A stretch of 55,146 nt of DNA, from assembly GCA_964422145.1 (NCBI GenBank), contig CAYQZV010000016.1, positions 1 through 55,146 of the forward strand. The letters are read 5' to 3'. Every line of letters begins with the position of its first letter. Position 1 is the first letter of the stretch. This document shows positions 8,989 through 15,434 of the stretch, piece by piece. Both the position numbers and the translations under genes were made by a program. The DNA comes from JACNKV01 sp964422145 (GTDB taxonomy: Bacteria; Fidelibacterota; Marinisomatia; Marinisomatales; JACNKV01). Below the pieces are notes generated by a model. The model was not told the origin of the DNA. It ran no database searches and saw only the letters and a program-made list of their open reading frames with translations.

Positions 8989-9327
8989 TTATAAAAAAAG
9001 TGCACCCAAAAAAAGAAAAATACTGCTTAAAAACATTCCTAGTAGCCATAAGATTATAATAGCTGGAATTGATGCAAGAGCCCATTTTAACATAAAAATA
9101 ATCATAGACTCGAAAGTCATATTTATATCTTTAATAACTACATAATTTATATCAGAAACATCTGTTTCTTTTGTTGTTACTTCTATTTCTGTAAAGCTAA
9201 AGTTATCTACATCCATGGTTCCTTCAAAAGAATCTCCACACTTCCAACATTCTTTTAGAGTACTTCTATTATATGTTCCACAATTTGAACATCTTGTTCT
9301 ATCATCTTTCTTCTCTAATACAGTCAT
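8989..9327 (-). CDS. Zinc-ribbon membrane protein
   Basis: 112 aa. A CxxC...CxxC zinc ribbon near the N-terminus (Cys13, Cys16, Cys27, Cys30) is followed by an acidic linker and a hydrophobic C-terminal half with one or two membrane helices (residues about 78-112). This 'zinc ribbon plus membrane helix' layout is common in small bacterial proteins of unknown function. It sits downstream of secreted-protein genes on the same strand, 59 nt from the next one. It is more AT-rich than its neighbours, so it may be a recent arrival. No function assigned. Confidence 0.7.
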   Translation of the reverse strand: MTVLEKKDDRTRCSNCGTYNRSTLKECWKCGDSFEGTMDVDNFSFTEIEVTTKETDVSDINYVVIKDINMTFESMIIFMLKWALASIPAIIILWLLGMFLSSIFLFLGALFL

Positions 9328-9386
9328 ATGTTTATCCTTTATTTATATGATGGTAATTAATAATTATTTTCTCCATTTGGATGTCC

Positions 9387-10106
9387 TCATTTAAGAAGCA
9401 GAAGTTTCTTCGTCTCAACAAAATCACCAGACTTTAACTGATACAAATACATCCCAGAAGCGACGGGGTTGTTATTTGCGTCTGTTCCGTTCCAAATAAC
9501 ACTGTGTTTGCCTGATGAAACTCTTCCACTCACCAACTCATTTACTCGTCTACTCATCATATCATAAATCGTGAGGGTCACGTAACTTTCTTTTGGAATA
9601 TCAAAAGTGATCGTTGTAGTAGGATTAAACGGATTCGGATAAGCCGACAACGTAACATATTCGTTTGGCAGAATAGGCTCATCTGTATCTAAGAACCCGC
9701 CGCAGTCACTTTGCGCATCGGAGAGGATGGAAAGCAGTCCGGATCCGCCTGTTTCAACGGTGAAAGGAAGTTCTCCGATAAACACGGTATCATGATCGAC
9801 TAAATTCAGTAAGTCGTAACTGTAAAACCGAGCAGTATAATCTCCGGGTGCCACGCCATCAGTTTCAACCCAAACATCAAATGTGCAAAAACACCATGCC
9901 TGATCGCCGGTATCCACCGCAGCAATGGTAAATATGTTTTCTTCCTGTTGAACATCCATTTCAAATAAAGCTCCGCAGTTTCTATACATCCCGTTAATTC
10001 CGAATAAGACCGTATCTTCATAGACTTCAACATAGGGTGTGCCGAGACTGTCTTGTGCCCAAATTAAACTAATGAAAGCAATGATAGTTATAAGTTGTTT
10101 TTTCAT
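9387..10106 (-). CDS. Secreted protein with C-terminal type IX-like sorting domain
   Basis: 239 aa. The signal peptide is MKKQLITIIAFISLIWA. The middle (residues about 20-135) is a beta-rich domain of unknown function containing several cysteines and no catalytic motif I recognise. Residues about 155-239 form the sorting domain: YPNPFNPTTTITF, an IYDMMSRRVNELVSG strand, SGMYLYQL and the basic end ...KLLLLK. A GAGGGA ribosome site precedes the ATG. The DNA for the sorting domain is partly identical to that of the gene at 12113-13531. Confidence 0.82.
   Translation of the reverse strand: MKKQLITIIAFISLIWAQDSLGTPYVEVYEDTVLFGINGMYRNCGALFEMDVQQEENIFTIAAVDTGDQAWCFCTFDVWVETDGVAPGDYTARFYSYDLLNLVDHDTVFIGELPFTVETGGSGLLSILSDAQSDCGGFLDTDEPILPNEYVTLSAYPNPFNPTTTITFDIPKESYVTLTIYDMMSRRVNELVSGRVSSGKHSVIWNGTDANNNPVASGMYLYQLKSGDFVETKKLLLLK
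9481..9553. repeat. 73-nt identical direct repeat, copy 1 (sorting-domain DNA)
   Basis: This segment is identical, base for base, to 12207-12279. It encodes the NELVSGRVSSGKHSVIWNG part of the sorting domain on the minus strand. Flanking sequence is similar but diverged. This fits gene conversion or recent duplication of a sorting module. Confidence 0.9.
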
Positions 10107-10145
10107 GTTATTCCCTCGTTTCTTTTGATAACAGGATAATCCTTT

Positions 10146-12116
10146 TTATTCATGATACCACCTGACAACTAATCCCATCCATTCTGGTGTGAGCGCACCT
10201 ACAACAACCCCAAACTCTCCATCATAGTATGACTTGTATGTTGGAGTGGGAGCAAATTGATCATATATCTCGCGGTTCTCATAATAATAGTTTCCGTTAT
10301 AGTGAACGGTTCTAAATGCTCCAGCGTGAAATAATATGTCATAGGGTGTAATAATGTGAATATCTTTAATATGGATCTCACACAATGGCAATACTGAATC
10401 AGGGATTAATATTGATGTGCTGTCGATAAAATTGTATTTCCAAAATCCGGCTACCGTGACTACATATAAAGTATCCCCGAATACACCGATCCCTTCCAAA
10501 TGTCCGTAGTCATCTTCTTCGGGCCAGTAATGATCTTCAATGTAGTACAATGTGTCCCATTCAGCACCATGGTATTCCAATATGATATTTCTAGAGGGAA
10601 CATAATTATCATACCCTCTAGCAAAAAGATGTTTTCCATCCGGGGTCCCGTCAATATCGGTTAACGGAACATCAATCCCGTTCCCCACATCCCGAAACTC
10701 AATCCCGTCATAATGGACAATACCATAATCTCCCACAAAATACATATTATCTGAGGACGTACCCCAACTTGCTTCTCCGACACAGACATCTAATCCCATA
10801 TTCGGTAAATGATATTGGACCCATTCATTCCCGTCCCAATGATATGGCAGACATTGACTCGTCACCCAAATATCATCTTCATTAAAATATTTAATGGACC
10901 GTGCATTAAGGGGATACATAGTATACCGAAACAATTCATATTCCTCACCATCCCACCATGCTAAACTGTAATCCGTATAAGGAACCCAGACAAGCGAATC
11001 CCATTCATCGGTTCTAATTTGACCTCCGTATAAAATAGTATTCTCATCTATGACATCTAAGGCTATAATCTTAGAATGATGAAATCCCACTGTATCTATA
11101 ACGTATGTAAATAACTGGGAGGTTGTATCCCAATCAATGGCTTCTGTGGTGATCAAAATCGTATCCCGTAAGGTTGTATCCAAACTGTCTATTGCAATAA
11201 GCTCAACCGAAGCTGTATCCCCTTCTAACGGGATGTATTGTAAAAAGTGATCTTCAACGATGGTACATTGATCAACAGTGTCAATCTCATAGAAAGCAGG
11301 GCTGTCCAAATCAAAGAGATCATTTAAGTCTTGAGTCATTCTCTGTTTAATGTGTGTGGTGATGGTTTCATCCTCTCCGATTGGAGGGAGGTTACAGAGT
11401 AGATGAATAGTTGTGTCTGTTGATACCGTCACAGGAATCGAAAGATCAGTAATACAGGAAGCCGTCAGTTCAATAGAACCAGAGATAGAACGGTATTGAG
11501 TACGTTTTTGTTTATTTGAAGGATTAGCATATCCAATGGGCTTAACCGATAATCCTGATGTACTTCCGCCGTCTAAGAGTGTCATCTTCCCTGATCTCAT
11601 CGTCTTTCCGTCTGTTAATCTATACAAATACACTCCTGAAGGAGAGGCTTTTCCGTCTTTATTCATTCCGCCCCAGCTGATCTCATAGTCACCGGCATGA
11701 GAGAAAGATGCTGATTGAACTTCTCGCCCTAAGATGTCATATATCTCAAATCGTCCTTCGTTTGGAATGGAAGCCTGTAAGCTGGTAACCGGATTAAAGG
11801 GGTTTGGATAGTTCTGACTGATGTTGAATCGATTTGGTGAGATAGAAACAGGATCATTTGATACGGTAACGTCAAGTTCGAGTTGATAACAGAGCTCACC
11901 TTCGTAGCCGCATGGGACGATTTCCCCTGAAACTATCTCACCGTTTTCATCAGTAAATGACACATCAAAATCATGACAAAGAGCTGGGATGAACATCGAC
12001 CAGATTTGTTCATTATTTAAATTAAGGATCGCTCCTTGAATTGTAATGGTGGAGTCTTGGGCAGCGGAGAAAGAAAAGAGAACAAAGAAAAGGGAAGTGT
12101 ATAATTTGATTTTCAT
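10146..12116 (-). CDS. Secreted protein with an internal sorting-type domain and propeller-like C-terminus
   Basis: 656 aa. The signal peptide (residues about 1-19, ending SFSAAQ) is followed by a short beta-rich region with cysteines. A complete FlgD-like sorting-type domain at residues about 92-185 comes next (NYPNPFNPVTS, YDILGREVQS, SGVYLYRL). After it the chain continues for more than 450 residues. The rest has a further beta domain and then repeats with motifs such as LAWWDGEEYELF, YHWDGNEWVQYH and YDGIEFRDVG, like blades of a propeller. Sorting domains are normally at the extreme C-terminus, so this order is unusual. The start overlaps the stop of the upstream gene (ATGA), so the two are co-translated. 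No enzymatic role is apparent. Confidence 0.82.
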   Translation of the reverse strand: MKIKLYTSLFFVLFSFSAAQDSTITIQGAILNLNNEQIWSMFIPALCHDFDVSFTDENGEIVSGEIVPCGYEGELCYQLELDVTVSNDPVSISPNRFNISQNYPNPFNPVTSLQASIPNEGRFEIYDILGREVQSASFSHAGDYEISWGGMNKDGKASPSGVYLYRLTDGKTMRSGKMTLLDGGSTSGLSVKPIGYANPSNKQKRTQYRSISGSIELTASCITDLSIPVTVSTDTTIHLLCNLPPIGEDETITTHIKQRMTQDLNDLFDLDSPAFYEIDTVDQCTIVEDHFLQYIPLEGDTASVELIAIDSLDTTLRDTILITTEAIDWDTTSQLFTYVIDTVGFHHSKIIALDVIDENTILYGGQIRTDEWDSLVWVPYTDYSLAWWDGEEYELFRYTMYPLNARSIKYFNEDDIWVTSQCLPYHWDGNEWVQYHLPNMGLDVCVGEASWGTSSDNMYFVGDYGIVHYDGIEFRDVGNGIDVPLTDIDGTPDGKHLFARGYDNYVPSRNIILEYHGAEWDTLYYIEDHYWPEEDDYGHLEGIGVFGDTLYVVTVAGFWKYNFIDSTSILIPDSVLPLCEIHIKDIHIITPYDILFHAGAFRTVHYNGNYYYENREIYDQFAPTPTYKSYYDGEFGVVVGALTPEWMGLVVRWYHE

Positions 12117-13531
12117 TTTAGAAGAATAAATTTCTTTGTCTCAACAAAATTGTCTGATTTCAGTTGATACAGATACATCCCCGAAGCGACCGGGTTGTTT
12201 TGTGAATCTGTTCCGTTCCAAATAACACTGTGTTTGCCTGATGAAACTCTTCCACTCACCAACTCATTTACTCGTCTACCCATCATATCGTAGATTGTTA
12301 ATTGAATATTACTGCTCACCGGTAACTGATAACTGATAACGGTCATCGGGTTGAATGGGTTCGGAAAGTTTTGATGTAATAAAAAGTGAGTTGGAAGGTG
12401 ACTTTCATGACTAGTGCTGGTTGTTTCTCTGTGTTCCAGTGCTCCCATGTCCGGGGCGAATCCTTCGAACTCAGTTTCATCCATCCCAATAATGGTCTCT
12501 CCCTGCCAGATGAGAAAAGCTGTCCCGGTATCGATACAAGGTGAATCAGAAGGGAGGGTGAAGTCACCGTTATCCGAATCGGTGAACAGGGGATCGATAT
12601 TGATGTTCCCGTCTTCCCAATACAGAGTTCCGCTCCCGTTTGTATCCACGGTATTCGCACCGTCCTGAAGATTAGAATGGCTGACCACCAAGTCACTGGA
12701 ACTTCACGTGTCACAGAAGAATACGGCAGGGATGGGATGATCCCAGAGGATAGAATTCACCAAAATAAGAGAAGTACCGCTGATGGCGATGGCCGGGCCG
12801 TCTCCGTTTGTAGAATTGCCGAATAGCGTTAGCTGATTAAAAACAGGATCTGATGTGGCGCAATAAATTCCTCCGCCGTCAGAACCGGCTGTGTTTCCTG
12901 CGATCAGAGTCTGCTCCATGGTTAGGTCCGCCGAGGAGATATAGATTCCGCCGGCTCGTGAAGCGGATTCATTATTGACAATCGTGATATGTTTGAGGTA
13001 GGGCTCGCCGATGCCGCAATATATCCCAGCCCCGCCGCGGTCAGAGGATAAATTCCCTTCAATATGAAGCGCTTCCATATGTGCGTCGGAGTATTTGCAG
13101 TAGACGCCGCCGCCGTCGAGTGCGGTGTTGTTTAGGATAACAAGATATTTCAAAACGGGATCGGCGTTTTGGCAGTGGATGCCGCCGCCTCTTGCTGCCA
13201 ATCCGTTGATGAGGGTGAATCCGCATAAGACTGCCCGGATATCTTCTCCGCTGGCGATTCGTACGACCGATCCGGCTTGATTGCCGTCAATCACGGTTTG
13301 ATCAATATAATCAGAATTGCCTGTGATTAAGAACAGCGATCCGATCACAAGATTCTTTCCGCTATAGTCCAGATTCTCGGTGTACGTCCCCGGAGAGACT
13401 AAAATGGTATCCCCCGTGGCGGCAGCATTAATGCCGGCCTGGATAAGGAAATAGTCGTAGGGGATGTGGATGGTTGCTGCCTGTATAAGCGATGTGGCAA
13501 AGATAACTAAAATGAAAATGCTGTTTCTCAT
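12113..13531 (-). pseudogene. Secreted right-handed beta-helix protein with sorting domain, split by an in-frame TGA
   Basis: Two open segments, 13531-12704 and a downstream part to 12113, lie in the same frame and are separated only by a TGA at 12704-12706. The first part has a signal peptide and parallel beta-helix repeats (IQAGINAAATGDTILVSPGTY, then GGGIHCQN, GGGVYCKYSD and GGGIYCATSD coils). The second resumes the same fold (VVSHSNLQDGANT...IDPLFTD...DSPCIDTG) and ends in a sorting domain (...KKFILLK). The break falls inside the expected strand 'PAVFFCDT-stop-SSSDLVVSHSN', so a single base change separates it from an intact gene of about 472 codons. Options are a recent nonsense mutation, a sequence error or read-through. 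An AGAGG ribosome site precedes the ATG. Confidence 0.8.
12207..12279. repeat. 73-nt identical direct repeat, copy 2 (sorting-domain DNA)
   Basis: Identical to 9481-9553 and in the same orientation. It encodes the matching portion of the sorting domain of the beta-helix gene. Confidence 0.9.
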
Positions 13532-13612
13532 GAAAAACCTCTCGAAAAGTGTACGCCGTGCAAGAGAAGAGAATCAAGAAATATTTTTCCGGCAGAGGTT
13601 TCCAAAAGATAC

Positions 13613-13641
13613 TTGACTCCTGCCGTTTTATTGCGTAAAAT
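13613..13641 (+). promoter_or_regulatory. Sigma70-type promoter of the SOS-mutagenesis cassette
   Basis: A -35 element TTGACT (13613-13618) and a -10 element TAAAAT (13636-13641) are separated by 17 nt, very close to the consensus for a primary-sigma promoter. Transcription would start near 13648, about 26 nt before the lexA-like ATG. The TTACG/CGTAA half-sites cover the -10 and start point, the usual place for repressor binding. Confidence 0.75.
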
Positions 13642-13673
13642 ACTTACGAGCAACTTACGAGTATTTAACGTAA
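13634..13673. promoter_or_regulatory. Candidate LexA operator: four TTACG/CGTAA half-sites
   Basis: CGTAA at 13634-13638, TTACG at 13644-13648, TTACG at 13655-13659 and CGTAA at 13669-13673 are packed into 40 nt. The first pair forms an inverted repeat with a 5-nt spacer (CGTAA-N5-TTACG). The middle pair forms an 11-nt-period direct repeat (ACTTACGAG twice in part). The last pair forms a TTACG-N9-CGTAA inverted repeat. The array overlaps the -10 box and the start codon of the downstream repressor gene, as expected for an autoregulated LexA-type repressor. The motif differs from the E. coli and Bacillus LexA boxes. Confidence 0.65.
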
Positions 13674-14276
13674 ATGACCCTTTCATTCAAGCAAAAACGT
13701 TTTCTGGATTTTATCCGGCACCACAGCCTCCTTTACGGGCAGTCTCCGTCCTATGGTGAGATCATGTCCGGGTTGGGATTCGGTTCTCTGGGAACGGTAA
13801 ACTGGTATGTCCGAACGCTGATCGAAAGCGGTCATTTACAGAGGATGAAAGGTCCAAACGGAAAGCGGGCGCTTACCCTCACAGAGCAGGAGCACGCCTC
13901 GCCCGCAACCCTTCCGCTTTTGGGCCTGATCGCCGCAGGATATCCGATCGAAGCGCTGGAAAATGCCGAGACGATCGAAGTCCCGGCACCGCTGGCACAC
14001 CCGGATAATTTTGTCCTGCAGGTCAAAGGGGACTCCATGGCAGATGAACAGATCCAGGACGGAGATTATATTATCGTTCGAAAAACCCCGTCGGCACAGT
14101 CCGGGCAGATCGTGGTTGCTCTTGTCAACGGAGAAGCTACGCTGAAATATTATTATCCCAAGGATACCGGGGTCGAACTCCACCCGCGGAATGCGGCCTA
14201 TCCGGTCATCCACGTTCACGAATCCGACGACTTTCAAATTAACGGAATCCTGCTCTACTCATTCCGGGAATATTGA
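13674..14276 (+). CDS. lexA: LexA-like SOS repressor
   Basis: 200 aa, the normal LexA length. The N-terminal winged-helix (residues about 1-65, QSPSYGEIMSGLGFGSLGTVNWY) aligns with the LexA DNA-binding domain. The C-terminal S24 autoprotease domain has the Ala88-Gly89 cleavage site (IAAGYP), nucleophile Ser121 (GDSM) and general base Lys158 (ATLKYYY), so self-cleavage on RecA filaments is expected. No Shine-Dalgarno sequence is visible before the ATG. It is the first gene of the cassette and probably represses it and itself. It may be a cassette-specific second LexA instead of the global one; the window cannot tell. Confidence 0.9.
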   Translation: MTLSFKQKRFLDFIRHHSLLYGQSPSYGEIMSGLGFGSLGTVNWYVRTLIESGHLQRMKGPNGKRALTLTEQEHASPATLPLLGLIAAGYPIEALENAETIEVPAPLAHPDNFVLQVKGDSMADEQIQDGDYIIVRKTPSAQSGQIVVALVNGEATLKYYYPKDTGVELHPRNAAYPVIHVHESDDFQINGILLYSFREY

Positions 14277-14279
14277 GCC

Positions 14280-15416
14280 ATGCGCCGGTCGGTGTTCCAT
14301 CTTCGGCTGAAAAATTTTGAACTGCAGGCAGAGAGGATGATGGACCGATCTTTGCAGACGCGTGCGGTGGCCATCGTTCATTCAAATAGGCAAGACGGCA
14401 CCATTGTCAGCGTATCGGATGAGGCAAAGCAGGAGGGACTTTATATCGGAATGAGCCGTTCACTGGCGCGGCAGATGAACCGCCGGGTCTTGCTGCTGCC
14501 GTATAATCATTCTTTGTATTCCCGGCTGAACCGATACCTCTATACCACCGTTTCAACTTTTACCCCGATCGTTGAACCCGGGCAGCTCGGACAATTCTAT
14601 CTCGATATGAACGGGATGGAGTCGGTGTACAAAAATTTACAGAATACCGGAAGAACCCTTGCCCGCACCGTGGATGAAAAAACGCAATTGGCCGGTGCAG
14701 TGGGTATTAGCACAAATAAACTGGTGAGCCATATCTCCACATCGGTTGTCCCGGATATTGTGCATGAAGTCTTCCCGGGGGAGGAATCTTCTTTTCTCTC
14801 TCCATTAGATCCTCAATTTCTTCCGACTGTTCAGCAGCCTCCGGTGAATAAGATCGTTCGGTTTTTGTTTCTGAACCGGATCGCTCATCTTCAGTCCATT
14901 GTTCAAAATGAAACCGACACGCAGGCCTTATTTGGAAAACACGCCCGGAAATTGACCCTCGAAGCGCAGGGAAAGGATCTCTCCGCCGTCCGTCCCCCGC
15001 AATTGAAAGAACAGCTCACCGAGCAGGTTATCCTGCCGACGGATACAAATGATCAGAACGAGCTGCATGCGGCGGTCATAACACTGGCCGGGCAGATCGG
15101 GTTTCAGTTGAGAAAACGCCGTCAAACGGCGAAAAAGATCCGATTGGAGATTCACTACACAGACGGGATCCGTTCTGCCAAAGCCGGAGCCCTCCATGCC
15201 ATTGATCACGGGTCGGTTACGGCAGTTCTTCAGCGTTTATTCGACCGTGCCAATATCCGAAGGAATCGGGTTCGTACTATCCTGGCGGATGCATCAGGTT
15301 TTGTGCAGCATACGTCGCAGATGGACCTCTTTAATCCCGAAGACCGAAAAGAGATTCGACTCTCTCATGCTGTGGATGCGATCCGGAAAAAATACGGCGT
15401 AAAAAGCATTTTTTGA
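14280..15416 (+). CDS. imuB: ImuB-like non-catalytic Y-family polymerase homologue
   Basis: 378 aa, 3 nt after lexA. It aligns with the palm and fingers of Y-family polymerases (FHLRLKNFELQAE; EPGQLGQFYLDMNG), but the metal-binding acidic residues are gone. The first Asp position is Arg9, and the usual Asp-Glu pair is Gly104-Gln105. This is the hallmark of ImuB, which recruits DnaE2 instead of copying DNA itself. A beta-clamp-binding motif QMDLF is present at residues 347-351. Its place between a LexA gene and dnaE2 matches imuB cassettes. The sequence is somewhat diverged, so 'ImuB-like' is the safe reading. Confidence 0.85.
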   Translation: MRRSVFHLRLKNFELQAERMMDRSLQTRAVAIVHSNRQDGTIVSVSDEAKQEGLYIGMSRSLARQMNRRVLLLPYNHSLYSRLNRYLYTTVSTFTPIVEPGQLGQFYLDMNGMESVYKNLQNTGRTLARTVDEKTQLAGAVGISTNKLVSHISTSVVPDIVHEVFPGEESSFLSPLDPQFLPTVQQPPVNKIVRFLFLNRIAHLQSIVQNETDTQALFGKHARKLTLEAQGKDLSAVRPPQLKEQLTEQVILPTDTNDQNELHAAVITLAGQIGFQLRKRRQTAKKIRLEIHYTDGIRSAKAGALHAIDHGSVTAVLQRLFDRANIRRNRVRTILADASGFVQHTSQMDLFNPEDRKEIRLSHAVDAIRKKYGVKSIF

Positions 15417-15434
15417 CCCACGCCGCTAACGATC

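Noticed and set aside
12704..12706. TGA as a selenocysteine or recoded codon
   Set aside because: Other genes here use TGA as a normal stop, no selenocysteine genes are seen, and the site is in a structural beta-helix loop. A nonsense change or read error is more likely.
14280..15416. Active DinB/Pol IV polymerase
   Set aside because: The catalytic acids are replaced (Arg9, Gly104-Gln105) and the gene is next to dnaE2, so ImuB-like is a better call.
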